Assembly (NCBI GenBank): GCA_036926305.1
Contig: JAXCHB010000318.1
Location: 2,628,501-2,692,500, forward strand
DNA from: Uropetala carovei
Lineage: Eukaryota > Arthropoda > Insecta > Odonata > Petaluridae
DNA: 64,000 bases
Reading direction: 5' to 3'
Position numbers and translations under genes: made by a program. Positions within the stretch are counted from its first letter, which is position 1. Each line of letters begins with the position of its first letter. The notes below the pieces were generated by a model. It was given only the letters and a program-made list of their open reading frames with translations, was not told the origin of the DNA and did no database searches. This document shows, in pieces, positions 38,182 to 49,711 of this stretch.

Positions 38182-39968
38182 TTAACAATTATTTTTATGG
38201 TTTCCATACAATAACATTTGCATGGCGAGTTTTTCTTCCGTAACATTACTCCTTTCTGGAGTTTGCAAATGACGTAAATGAGAAAATGAACGCTCAACAC
38301 CACAGCTACCCGTGGGCATACATAGTCATGTTACGGCAAACTTGCTTAATTTAGGGTATCGGGTACCACAATCAACCCAAAACTTAATAATATCCAAATC
38401 TTTGTTCAGAGGTGTTGCCTCTAATAAATAGGCAGTAAGTTCGGATTTAATCTGCTCATCCAGACTATCATATGTGCCCAAAAATTGTAAGAGAGCGTGG
38501 TTATCATGGTCATGCAAAGATTTCTTAAAAGGATCTAATACGGATGCCATTTTCCAAAACGATTTAACAGACGTATCAAGATTTCTGTTTATTGTAGCAT
38601 TCCATTTTGAAGAAAGAACTTCTGAAAATTCCGTAATGGCCGCAATTACATTTATTTTACTAGGTACTGTTCTCAGGACAGCTGCAAATGAACCTGTTTC
38701 TGGCAATTTCCAAGGGAGTTCCATTTGATACTTAAGCTGAATGTTGATAATATGATCAATTTGTTGTAGTATTGGAGTTCCACTTTCAATTTTTTTTGTA
38801 AATCAATAATAGGCATCAATCGTTCTTCTAAAGCGTATAATTCATTTTTTCCAAAATATTCAATTATTTTCCTGATTTATAATATTTTCTTACTATTTTC
38901 CTTTTCCGAATTCTTCAAAAAATGTTGTATACCAGACCACATTGATATAGTTATTTTTAAACTTTCATAAAAACTAGTCCAACGAACCGGTACTACAGCG
39001 GGAGGTTTTACTCCAACAATACCTGCACTTTCGCATGCCTCTAAGTACTGACCAAATCGTTTCGGCGAGTGTTTAAAAATAGCTCCTAACTTAACAGTTA
39101 TTTTTCTTGCCGGAGTCATTCCCTGGCAATTGATTGCTTTGTCCACAGCAACATGAATTAAATGAGGAATATCCGTAATATGTAGTAGACGAGGTATATT
39201 TTCTCCAACTTTAAGATTTGAAACCATTAATTTCACGTATTCGGCACTGTCAGTTGCTATACAAAGAACAACTACCCACTTTTTAGCAATTTTTTCCAAT
39301 GTTTTTCCTAAAACTGTGGCAATAGTAACACTATTTCTGTTGGTCACAAAAGAAACGTCAAGCAATAACAATGATTTTCTTTGTTGACTTTCATCGTAAT
39401 ATGTTAACATTGTATTCACAGTCGGTCGTCCTAAAACATCGTGGATTTCATCAATTATAAAGCTTATTTTTGAGTACTTTATCAATTCCTTTATTTTGGA
39501 AAATTCTTGGTTGTATACTTCAGGCAAATACTTTTTGTGTAACATTTCATATTTTGGTATAGTTTTCGTAGCAGGACAATATTCTTTTTAAAAATTACCT
39601 GTTTGACCATCACAAGTTTTAAGACTCAATCCAGCTTGACAAACGGCACGAACAAAATCATGAATTGCACCTTCTTGCCTTTTTTCCTTCTCTCTTTGTC
39701 TTACCAGTATATCATTAAGTGTAACTTGTTGCTATGATGTTGAGGGACGAGGATTTAAACATTCAGAACGTAATTTTTTGTGTGTTAAACTAGCAATATG
39801 TTAGTTCACTCTATCAAAGGGCTTTTTACTAGGATCAACCACAATTTTTAGGCAACAGTATTTGCATACTATGGCATTTTCTCCATTACTATTGTCTGTA
39901 GTTTGGAAAACCTTAAAGTCGGGGTATTCTAAAATCCAATCTGATGGTGTTTTTCTTTTTCTACCCAT
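38182..39968 (-). pseudogene. Broken hAT transposase with BED zinc finger
   Basis: Known role of the family: cut-and-paste transposition by an RNase H-fold nuclease that binds its terminal repeats through a BED finger. Seen here: the start MGRKRKTPSDW (ATG at 39968) leads into a BED-type finger with C..C (CKYCC) and, past a stop at about 39799, the expected downstream histidine region (THKKLR). A 222-residue open block (39545-38877) carries FIIDE, a plausible first catalytic Asp, CIATDSAEYV and PVRWTSFYESL, all typical of hAT cores. After a phase change, 38724-38326 reads DIIKFWVDCGTRYPKLSKFA, followed by one in-frame TGA and then SCGVERSFSHLR and a natural stop at 38182-38184. The last motif is the hAT C-terminal dimerisation signature. 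At least two stops besides the phase change make it inactive as read. About 590 codons is a normal hAT length, and no second intact copy is in the window. Confidence 0.85.
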
Positions 39969-40894
39969 AGTGAAGGAATCAATTATTTTTTTGATATTTT
40001 TCCTAAAATCACAAAAGCAATTAAAAACTAAATAAAAAGCAGTCACTAGAGCATTTAGCAAAAATATCAGAAATTCATCCGCATCAGATGAACACGATGT
40101 CTCGTAATTAAATCAGACGAATGGAAGACGTAAACATCTGCAATGTTGACTTGATTTCCTTTTTAATGAATCAACTGGCAGATGTTTTATTTCAAAGCTG
40201 CAATGTACACAGAATATTCATCTTAAAAGAGATACTTAACAATTCTACTGGACTGTTCAGAGGGTAACAATTTTATACTTAGATTTTTTAAATTTTCGCG
40301 GATTTTCTTATTCATGTATAAAACAATCAGCAACACCGTTGAAACGAATAATCAAACCCTTTTACTAACCTTAGGTTTTGCTGAAAGTATCATATCTTTT
40401 GTTTTACACCTCCAAGGGGAGAGGAACGCTCTTTGCCTCCTATTTAACTTCTTCTGAAAACAATATATTTGTAAAATAATTTTTCTTCGTGGCATTACCA
40501 ACTAATAGTCACTCAGGTCGTTTCTCAATATCTCATTCTTCTCCTATCAAAGATCTAACGGCGACCAGCTAATTGCAAGACTCGTCCTTGCCTATTCAAG
40601 GTGCTACCAAGCCAAGGATATTTAGTTTATGTTAGAAAGTAACTTTACGAATGTACTAGTAATGGACTAATAAATATTTCTCATACTCACCTGAACATCT
40701 GTTAATATCCTCATCAAAATAAGACTTTAAATCTCTTAACTATTTGTCCGCAAAAGTATTTTTGCCAGTAGCGCTCTCACCGTGTCGATGTATGATAATA
40801 AACTAAGTGGCTTACTGTAGATTCGAGTGCTATCGAGCGTATTGGTATCTTCGGTCGAGTGTGAATTTTCTTGAATTTGATACTTTGTGCTATG

Positions 40895-40997
40895 CCATAT
40901 TTACACCCGATTTTTACCCGAATGCAAAGAAAAATAATAAAACCCGATATTTACCCCCCGAATGGATTATTTTTAAACCCGAAAAATCCATACCCTA
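40895..40997 (-). repeat. Right long terminal inverted repeat of the hAT element
   Basis: Inverted partner of 37979-38081, differing by eye at one base. It ends CCATACCCTA next to the octamer CTTACAAC. Confidence 0.85.
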
Positions 40998-41005
40998 CTT
41001 ACAAC

Positions 41006-41454
41006 CAGTTGCGGATTAAGGTATCTGAAGGCCCCATGCGCAAAAACTTCTGGAGGCCACCAACAGACCGGGTGGAGGGTACACAATCTACAAAACTTTT
41101 TACAACTGACAAATGGAAAAAATGTATGCAGCAGATTAAATAAATTGAATTACAGAAATGCATAAATGAACATTTTAATATATATACCTATTATCTATAC
41201 TTGCACATATCGAAAAATAAACAAAAATGAATTATAAGTGTGAGATGTGTTTTCGAATGACGCAAGGGATGTTGCATTGTAACAAACCTAAGTAAAAAGA
41301 TGAGATGTGTAAGTAAGTAATAGTTTATGCTGATTGTGAAATATTTTACTAAATAAAATATTGAAAAAAATCGAATTTTGACTGTTTTGGGGCCCTCATG
41401 AGTGTCGAGGCCCCAGGCGAGCGCCTCATGCGCCTGTGCGGTAATCCGCCACTG
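41006..41454. mobile_element. hAT-type MITE with perfect 8-bp target duplication
   Basis: Identical octamers CTTACAAC lie at 40998-41005 and 41455-41462. Left end CAGTTGCGGATTAAGG, right end inverted CAGTGGCGGATTACCG. Both ends then carry GGCCCC-rich phrases (GAAGGCCCCATGCGC and GAGGCCCCAGGCG). It is 449 bp and non-coding, and sits directly against the larger hAT element. Confidence 0.9.
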
Positions 41455-41462
41455 CTTACAAC

Positions 41463-43186
41463 TACAGGAAGATTGAATAAGCCTTTTCGGGCCTTTTTTG
41501 AAAAAAAATAAGACACTTTTGTTTTATGTTCGTTCGTTCAACCGTGTTGATATCTGCTGAACTTAATAAGCTAGCTAAAGCAACCGTGAAACTTGTGAAA
41601 TACACATCCGATTTAACTTGCAACAAAATTCTTTCCTCTCTCAGGCTCGAGTCTCGCCGTAAGTTGCGCTCGTCAGAGGTTTGGCTGAAGAAGCTTTTGT
41701 CGTCAGGAATGTGTCATGCTGCCACTCCCTTCAGCCATAATAAATATTATTATTCATACTAGCTACTAATTAACAACTTTTGCATTGAGTTCATCGCGTG
41801 CAATAGATATAAGCATTGACGATTTCAAATTTATATGCCTTTTTAAACTTGATAACAAACTTTAATGATGATAAAATAAGTAGAGTTTTTACATTTTCTT
41901 TAAAATATGTTAGGGTACACAAGCGATCTTGAAATACGGGTACCAGAGAATTTCAGTCCCGCAACCCGTAACTTACCGTTAGGTATATTATGAAGACATT
42001 TAGTTTCCTTTTCTACAAAAAATAAACCATCATAGCAAAATTTTTAAATATAATCATTCAATTTTTTAACAAAATGCCCTCCGCTACTGAAATTGAAATT
42101 GAGCCTTATAAAATATTTTTACTCGTAATATTTTTTATAATACTATTTGTGATTTTTTGTATTTGTGTACGAGACAGCGTACATTATCATCATGACCTAT
42201 TCGTTTTCAATTTAAAGGTCTTTTAAAATTTAAAACCGTTGGCATAAGAATTTCCAGCCTGAATACTCCATTACATGTAACCAGCTGGATATATTTTGCC
42301 AATAAGAATTAAGCTTAACATATTTTAACATATGTTTTTATAAAATCAAACTCCCTAACAATGTTACGCTCGATTAACTCATAAAACTGAACCCAAAACA
42401 CCGAGAATATATATTTTTTTAAGACGATCGACCAAAAAAAATTTCGAACTCAAGAAAAAAATTACAGCAAACAAGCCACTTTGTTCTTAAAGATGAAAGT
42501 TGACTGCCTTTTTTGAAAACTTCGTCATTCGCGCGCTTCGTGCTTCGACCGACGAATTATCTATGATCTTATCGAGTAAGAGTGACAGACACCCACGTGA
42601 GATATGCCCGAGCGCATGCGCATGCGCATAACGAAAGAAAAGAAGCTAGCCATCACGAAAAAATTTGGCTACAGAGGGCCTAAAACGCTCAAAATTGTGT
42701 GTATAGTGTAAGCGACAACTCTCGACCATTCTTGCATCGTCTCCCGCTGCTTCAGTCTGTAAAACATCTTCTTTATGCACTGACTCCCCGCCGCAACGCC
42801 TTTTATCTGTACCTGCGGTTTACCCTCCCACGTCTCTTCCCTTACCTTCCCTTTCCACTCTCCAGGCTGTTAGTTACTCCTCCGCAAGTTTCTCCCAGCT
42901 GAAACGGTTTCAATCGACTTATCCTTCCCTTCAACACGTGTCAGTGGCTTTTTATTAAAAAACTTACATCCCATCAGCTAAACTTGTGATCCCGAGTTGG
43001 TTCTTGAATGCACGTATGTTTTCAACCTTGCCAGAATAATGTGATTTTTCTGTACGTATATAAATGTAGTAGAGTCTTGATGATCCGAGCTCCGCTTAAT
43101 ACGAGTTCGTCCTCAGACAAGTGCTAGTGAAGCGTTGTAATTCTCTATAAAAAACTATTCAGAGGTAAAGAATGCTTCATTCTCAT
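41463..43186. other. AT-rich spacer without a recognisable gene
   Basis: No gene or bounded repeat recognised. CGCATGCGCATGCGCAT near 42613 is a short alternating purine-pyrimidine tract. Confidence 0.45.
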
Positions 43187-43473
43187 CGGTGTTTCCTAAA
43201 CCGGGGGGCGTGAGAGAGTTCCAAGGGAGCTCGAGGACATGAGAAAAATTCAATTTTTAATGTCAAATTCAGGTGAAACAGTTTACACGCATTTTTCAAT
43301 CTTCCCAATATGTGCCAGGTACATGGATAAATAATTACGAGTTAGTTGGTCATGAAATATGATGTAAATACGAGTGCAAAGGGTTACAATTATTTCAATC
43401 AAACACATGGTGGGGCATGACGGCTTAGAGAAAACCAAAAGGGAAACGTCAGGAAAAAAATTGGGAACCACTG
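43187..43473. mobile_element. Probable hAT-type MITE
   Basis: Left end CGGTGTTTCCTAAACCGGGG, right end inverted CAGTGGTTCCCAATTTTTTT. Flanking octamers match at about 5 of 8. Non-coding interior. Confidence 0.6.
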
Positions 43474-43683
43474 ATTTGCACATATATTTATACATATGTA
43501 TCTTGAAAAGTTTGTTTCGAGCAGTAACCCGAGGCTTTTCCCACGAATATTCTCATCATATAAAGGTGACGAGACAGCAGCGAAAAAAATACATATGGCA
43601 AAAAACATAAGACTCGACGATTTTTTCTTTAATATACTCACGTATTATTATTAATACTTATTATTATTGTGATATTTTCTAAT

Positions 43684-43936
43684 CAGAAAGAGGAAGGCGA
43701 ACTGGATTGGGCATTACCTGAGGAGAGAGTGCATGATTAAAGAAGTGCTAGAAGGAAAACTGGATGGAAAAAGAGAAAGTGGTAGGAAAAGGTTTCAGCT
43801 AGTAGACGACTTGAAAGGGAAAGAGAGCTATCAAGACATGAAGAAAACTGCGGAAAATAGGAGTATATGGAGAACCAAGTTTAACCTACAATAATCACGG
43901 ACCTGTCAACGGACAGACTACCTATGATGATGATGA
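43684..43936 (+). mobile_element. 5'-truncated LINE 3' end with target duplication
   Basis: The insertion is bounded by identical 9-mers TTTTCTAAT at 43675-43683 and 43937-43945 and ends in a short (GAT)n tail. It contains only the last 70 codons of a reverse-transcriptase protein and a 40-bp 3' UTR. Severe 5' truncation, a simple-repeat tail and a target duplication are the signature of target-primed reverse transcription. Confidence 0.85.
43685..43894 (+). pseudogene. C-terminal tail of a LINE reverse transcriptase (fragment)
   Basis: The frame from 43685 to the TAA at 43892-43894 reads WIGHYLRRECMIKEVLEGK, then DGKRESGRKRF, LVDDLKGKESY and ENRSIWRTKF. This is the familiar extreme C-terminus of invertebrate non-LTR retrotransposon polyproteins (W-x-GH-xLR, LL-like, EG-x-GKR-x-GR-x-R, W). 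In intact elements this segment follows the thumb of the reverse transcriptase; here the catalytic domain is absent because the insertion is 5'-truncated. The surviving part has no stop or frameshift, which suggests a fairly young copy. The exact clade (CR1, Jockey, RTE or relatives) cannot be set from 70 residues. It is not a functional gene. Confidence 0.8.
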
Positions 43937-43945
43937 TTTTCTAAT

Positions 43946-46260
43946 GACGATAATATTTTTGTAATAGTTTTTAATAATATATTTTAAAGTATATTTTTTG
44001 TTTTTACACGTTTTCAAAAATCCGAGTGGGCTCTGGTCCCGTTTACCTCGGGTTATCGAGGCTTCTGTACATTTGTTTATGTGAGTGGGGACCAAACTGG
44101 AAGAGACCCGATTGGATTTCAATGCAGGAAAATGAATCTGCAGGACAGCTTATCTAGTATGTCATTGTCATTAATTGTTAGGATTACTCTTCACTAGAGA
44201 ATTAATGAATTCATCTTATGACTGAAAACAAAATCCGAGAAGGGCAATTGGAGATATCTAAGATGAGTAGTTATTTTTTCAAGTGCCCATTCTTGAATAG
44301 TTACTCTTATTCGTTTTTTAGCATAATGACTTTTAAAATCGCACTTTCAATAAAGAAAATTTTTTTACATTATAGCGGAGTCTAGACAAAATATTTACTC
44401 GAATCACAAAATGTCAATTGGGCAAACTCATTGACGATCATTACTTGATTTTACTTCAATGGGATTAAAAATTATCTTTAATATCTCCTAGAAAACTTGT
44501 CTCGATTAAATAACTATCGTTATTTGTTTTTAAATATACTTGATAGATTTCATCTTAATGTACATAGTTAATTTTTCACTGATTGTCCCTCTACAAACGC
44601 AAATCCGATAACAAAATTTGTTATCTGATTTGCGTATAATGATTCTGCAAAAATTGCATGAATCTCAACGCCGCTTTGGTTTGGTATAATATCGGTAGCA
44701 TCAATGATTACTCCACCTTTAAGCATTAAGCTAACATCTACCTTGTAAAACTCATGCTAAACTATTTTATATTTACATCATAAGCTACTCCTGTGAAATA
44801 TTTTTTCGACTGTAATTTTTTTCGCGCGGTTTAAACATCCACATTTGTTTTCTTAAAGACGGAGCCACATCACGATAAGAGGTGGAGAAGTCGGAAGTGA
44901 TGAAAATAACAAGTCCGTCCCGAAGTTCTTATGAAGTTTTCCTTCATTTTCCTTCGCATCCTAATTGGACATCCGAAACGGAACCTCTCTCGCGCCTTAA
45001 ATTCTCTCCTCTAACTTATCTCCCACCTCTTCTCACTATGACTTGCACACTTCAGGATCAACTTCCTACTCATCTGTCAAAGCACTTAAACACTTTCAAG
45101 TTTGTCTCCATTAACTGAGGACATTGCGTAGTGTTTCAGAAATTAAAATCGATAAATTAATGTTAAAGGGCCAAATAACGTCCAGTAAACTGCTATATGG
45201 TGATGCTTTTTCCCGCTTTTTTAAAGTAACTGTGTCATAATACATAGTTTGGGGCGTAACTCCGTGAAATAGACATTAAAAAAACAGAAAAATAAAACTG
45301 TTAAACTTCACTTCGTTCTTTGCTATTGTCACCAGCAGGTAACGTTTTGCAAAATCTATGGAAATATTTTACAATTACAGATTTGTATCGTCGATCTTTA
45401 TTTAGTAGTATATTTTTCATCCTTATCTTTCTCCATATCGTATGGTGGTAACAAATTAAAAGGTTATTTGTATTCATCGATATTTTTTTAAACTTACAGG
45501 AAAATTTAAAACTTGTTTACTGTCAATTGTACATTTGAGTGGGGGAGATAATATTGAAAACTAAGTTTCATAAAATTCTAGTTGTTTCTTAATAAAGATC
45601 GACGTTTAATTCAAATTATAGGTAGACGTTTTACGACGGATTTCTGAATAAAACGCTGCTAGTAAGATGGGATTTGGTGGTTTTCTAATGTACTACAGTA
45701 GATGGACGATGAATATTTTATTCCATTTTTATTTTATTTTCAATTTCTGTCAGCCTAACTCGTTGGCCGTCAAATGTGTTCATAATTATTGCATGCGGCT
45801 ACCAGACAATTTCAGTGCGGCCATAACTAACTTGTCAATACAAAAAGACATTTAACATCACGGCAACCTCACATTTTGTTATGGACACCACTATAACAAG
45901 ATAGGTTCGACCAGCAGAATATTCAACTCAGAATCGTACTATCCTCTCTGTTACAATTACGTTTCAAACGTTTTACTTCATATCAACTGTTCTCAGGTTA
46001 ATATTTCTCCTCAAATTGCTGTTTAGAACGAGTTTCAGCTCACTGTTTAGAGGAAAGACCCATGTTCAAATTTCATTTCTTTATCAATTACACAACGCTG
46101 GATCAACGAAGAAAGTTACATTTAACTATTTGCAAAGCCATAAAAACAAGCAACATTTCCCCCTCTTTTATTATCTGATATATGGAAATAACATGAGTGG
46201 AAAGGTATATTCTACATCAATGTATAAAGAGTTTCCTAATGAAATTCTTTGCTATTTACA
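43946..46260. other. AT-rich spacer without a recognisable gene
   Basis: No gene recognised. It contains one 37-bp palindrome, listed separately. Confidence 0.45.
44598..44634. repeat. 37-bp near-perfect palindrome
   Basis: CGCAAATCCGATAACAAA is followed at once by its inverted copy with one mismatch. It could extrude a hairpin with almost no loop. No symmetrical larger element surrounds it. Confidence 0.85.
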
Positions 46261-46349
46261 CATGGGCGCATTTAGGCCTTCTGGGGCCTGTGGTGCTATA
46301 AAAATTGGGGCCCTCAAAATTATGAATTCTCATATACACAAATTACTTA
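46261..46349. mobile_element. Possible left end of an old hAT-type element
   Basis: GCGCATTTAGGCCTTCTGGG followed by GGGGCCCTC phrases resembles the ends at 41006-41454. A possible inverted partner (CAGTATCGGATTTAGG) ends at 50210. The pairing is uncertain. Confidence 0.3.
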
Positions 46350-47348
46350 TTTTATATAATAATAGCCGTCATCTGTTGGTTGGTTGATCACGCTATGCAA
46401 ACGCTAATAACTCGAGAAATAATAATGATAGAAACTCGAAATTTGGTAGAGATGCTTGATTAACACTTTTTCAGGTGAGGACGAATTTAAATCGCGAAAA
46501 AATTACTTGGTTCGTCTCCAAGAGAGAGATTTCCATTTCCCATTACTTAACATGTAAAATGCGATTTTTCGACGTGCAGGCTTTTATTCATTTAGAAATT
46601 AAAATTAGAAGAAATTAATAGACAACCTTCGGTTTTGAACCATTTTGAAGAAAAAGTTATAAAGTTTCTTATTCCGTTCGTCTTTTTTCGCCCACAGTTC
46701 GAAATATTCCATGTTAAACGTTTAATTTGCATATTTTGTGGAAATATCGCCATTTTAACGGGATGTTGCTATGTCGACCATTATCATTGTTAGCTTCAGT
46801 ACGAGAGAGAAAGAGGAAGGAAGGGGAGAGACTGGCGTGTTTTGTGGAAAATAAGTATATTAACGTAAATATAAAAAAATTTAAGTATCAACAGTGTCAT
46901 TTTAGAAAAATTGGAAATAAAAAGCATTCTCAAATTAAATTCTTTGTAAACCATACGTGTTTACGAATTTATATTGTTATTCCTTGAATTAATTTCGTAA
47001 CAATGGCCGAAGTTTGGAAACGAATACAAATTAAAATTCAATTAAAATTAAAAGGACATTTAAAACTGTTTACAGGCAATTTTCGAAGAAACAACAGTGG
47101 ATCTTTTAATGAATTGATTTGTTTTTATAAAAGGAATTTTGGTGCTTACTTAATACAGAGTAAGTTCTAAGGCTTATAATCCATTTAAGTCTAATAACAG
47201 TGACTATTAAAGTTTAAAGAAAGAACTTTATTTATTCACATTACAGAATGAATTAATTTAGGGCTAGCATTGTCTAATATAAAAGGAGTTACTTTGGAAT
47301 TTACAGTATGTAAAGTGGAAGTTGTACTGAATTGACTCAAGTATTTTG

Positions 47349-47881
47349 GGTACTTTCCTGTTAACGGGAATACCTCAAAAAATAAACACGTATTGTTGTC
47401 ATATGTTACGACGTATTTGTTTGTTAACAATGCGTAACAACGGGAGAATTAATTAAAAATCACACTTTTTTGAAACTTACTTATTAATAAAAACAACATA
47501 ATTACTAATACAATCTAAATTTATGTTACTAGGGGGTCAATATGTCTTTATGGCATTTAAAATAGCTGGAAATATGTTGATTTTTTGTTATGTTGTCGCC
47601 ATATGAATGCTTCTGCTGATAGGCTTTCGCGTTGCATTTCCAAAATACTCTTTCTCAGAAGTAAAGTTTCATAATATGGCCCTTCTTGCACATTCGCCCT
47701 TTAGATAAAATATCATGGTCTTGAAGCAGCTTCTTCTTCACTCCTCGGCAAGCTCCACAAATTCATCATTAAGGGATCAACGTAAATATCTTAACGAGAT
47801 TTGTTACGCATTGTTAACAAACAAAATATCACAACAATACGTGTTTATTTTTTGAGGTATTTCCGATAACAGGAAAGTACC
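47349..47881. mobile_element. Inverted-repeat element nested in copy A
   Basis: GGTACTTTCCTGTTAACGGG at 47349 and the stretch after it (about 85 bp, with small gaps) recur inverted ending at 47881. The termini contain the palindrome GTTAAC or a variant of it. The copy at 55553-57376 lost the right half of this module. Confidence 0.6.
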
Positions 47882-47894
47882 ATTTCAAAGCAAA

Positions 47895-48533
47895 AATCAA
47901 TTTAAAACTATTGAAAGTCGTTGTTTCGGAAATTGAGAAGTCCAGAGTGGTGAGCGGACGCTAAACGATATTAAGGTACATTTTATTCCAAAATCTATTT
48001 AAAGTATTATCAGAGGCAATTGAAGTTTGAACACATTTTTTTGTTACCGGAATTCCGCTTATTTCATGATATTGAAATGCTAATGCATTAATCCATTAAA
48101 ATCTGTTAAGAGTGGCTATTTTAGTTGAAAGAAATATATGTACCTAAATGACACTTCTATTCACTCGTCAGAATGAATGAATTCTAGGTTAACATTGCAT
48201 ATTATAAAAGGATTTTCTTTGGAATAAGAAGTTTGTTATGTGGTTATTTTAACTGAATTGAATCAAGTTCTCTTCTAAGTTTGAAATCCATATAAAACTG
48301 GTGAAAGTGGTTGTTTCGGAAAATGAGAAGGCAAGAGTGCTGAGCAGACGATAAACGATATTGAGGTACATTATATTCCAAAATCTATTTAAAGTATTAT
48401 CAGAGGCAATTGAAGATTGAACCAATTTTTTGGAACCGGAATTCTCCTTATTTAATAAAATTGAAATCCTAATGCTATAATCAATTTAAAACTAATAGCA
48501 ATGGCTATTTTAGTAGAAAGAAAGGTACTATTT
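47895..48533. repeat. Internal direct repeat of about 245 bp, two copies
   Basis: 47895-48142 and 48285-48533 are diverged direct copies. Both contain AAATCTATTTAAAGTATTAT and TTGTTTCGGAAA-like starts. The fold-back relative at 56960-57210 keeps one copy. Confidence 0.75.
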
Positions 48534-48707
48534 TATTCACAGGGAATTTCTGTGACATTTTAGTTCATTAATTAAAACAGACTTATAATATAGAAATATT
48601 CGATGGTTAAAACAGTGCACAATTTTATTCTTGCGATTTTTACATGTTTCATTGACGGAAATTTATATTCATTAAATCCGTTGAAATCCAACGGGCACTT
48701 ATGCTAG

Positions 48708-49148
48708 TCTATTATAAATAGCTGCTTCTTACATAGTGTATATATTATATATATATATATATATGCACGTACACACACAGGATCTAAATGTTTAGGTACT
48801 TCTACAAATGTAGGAAGCTAAAATTTGGCAAGATGATCAGTCCAAAAGAGAAATAATAAATCCCAACATTTTATATTCCGAGGGAGTATTTTTGGTCCCA
48901 GACTTTCTTTTCCAAATCCCATAAGAAAATCATCGAAAGTTTTCTGGAGTTGACTTTTTTGAAGGTTTCTTCACCGGTTCTGAGTATGAACAACTGTAGA
49001 AAGGAAGGATTCCTTTTTCAAAGGTTCTTCAACGTAGCACTCGTTAAGAAACTATTTCACGGAATATTAAGAAAGAACCACAGATACTCAAAACACTTTT
49101 GGGATCTGATACATGAAGCTATCGGATAAGCTATAAAGGAATAAAGGA
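48708..49148. other. Spacer with a (TA)n microsatellite
   Basis: TATATATATATATATATATG and a short (CA)n lie at about 48737-48780. Nothing else recognised. Confidence 0.6.
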
Positions 49149-49711
49149 TACTTACGTATTAACAGAACTACCGAACTATAACGGAACTACCCCGAACTAC
49201 AGGATATTAATGAATAACACTAGTTCAACAATATTACACTTATTATATCTCGTTTGACTGTTGCTAACCCATGACTGATTGGCCGGTCTCGACATTTACA
49301 AACCCAATCACTGGACAACGGGGAGGGATACTTTGGTTCCGGGCGAGGCGACTACCCATTAAAACAAAGCGAGCCGATGGCTCGTCAATATATCCTTTCA
49401 GTGTTATATCCTCTTGACTTTTGCGCCGCAAATTGAGAGAATATATTGACGAGCCTTCGGCTCGCTTTGTTTTAATGGGTAGTCGTCTCCGGGCGCTACC
49501 GCGCCCTTCGCCTCGCCCGGAACCAAAGTATCCCTCCCCGTTGTCCGGTGATTGGGTTTGTAAATGTCGAGACCGGCCAATCAGTCATGGGTTAGCAACA
49601 GTCAAACGAGATATAATAAATGTAATATTGTTGAACTAGTGTTATTCATTAATATCCTGTAGTTCGGGGTAGTTCCGTTATAGTTCGGTAGTTCCGTTAA
49701 TACGTAAGTAC
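49149..49711. mobile_element. Fold-back (long inverted repeat) element
   Basis: Left arm 49149-49393 and right arm 49441-49711 are inverted copies around a loop of about 47 bp. The arms begin TACTTACGTATTAAC. The right arm has an extra insert (GGGCGCTACCGCGCCC, itself a hairpin) missing from the left arm. The octamer CTATAAAG occurs at 49131-49138 and 49713-49720, close to but not flush with the arms, and may be the target duplication. No coding capacity. One arm is related to 26862-27011. Confidence 0.85.

Larger units (their letters stand above)
37555..40997 (-). mobile_element. hAT DNA transposon with long terminal inverted repeats
   Basis: The right end (40895-40997) and an internal left repeat starting at 37978-37979 are inverted copies of each other over about 103 bp with, by eye, one mismatch. 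Both begin (TA)GGTATGGATTTTTCGGG and contain repeated CGGGTAAA and ATCGGG motifs, probable transposase-binding subterminal repeats. A second, shorter left-type end (about 23 bp identical to the right terminus) starts at 37555. Flanks are CTTGTAAC (inner left) or ATTACAAC (outer left) against CTTACAAC on the right (6 of 8 or 7 of 8). The minus-strand transposase remnant lies between. The family is hAT, inferred from the octamer duplication, the BED finger and the C-terminal motif. Confidence 0.85.
46350..48707 (+). mobile_element. Helitron-like unclassified repeat, copy A
   Basis: About 2.36 kb of AT-rich non-coding DNA. The left 1.2 kb is repeated at 55553-56753 and, inverted, at 57377-58582; the right part recurs at 56840-57376. 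The conserved left end is TATATAATAATAGCCGTCAT. Near the right end a hairpin (CCGTTGAAATCCAACGG) is followed 10 bases later by CTAGT. A 3' hairpin ahead of CTAG(T), without terminal inverted repeats, suggests a Helitron, but there is no TC start, no Rep/helicase and no second intact 3' boundary to prove it. The 84-86-residue frame shared by the copies contains no recognised domain. Confidence 0.5.
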
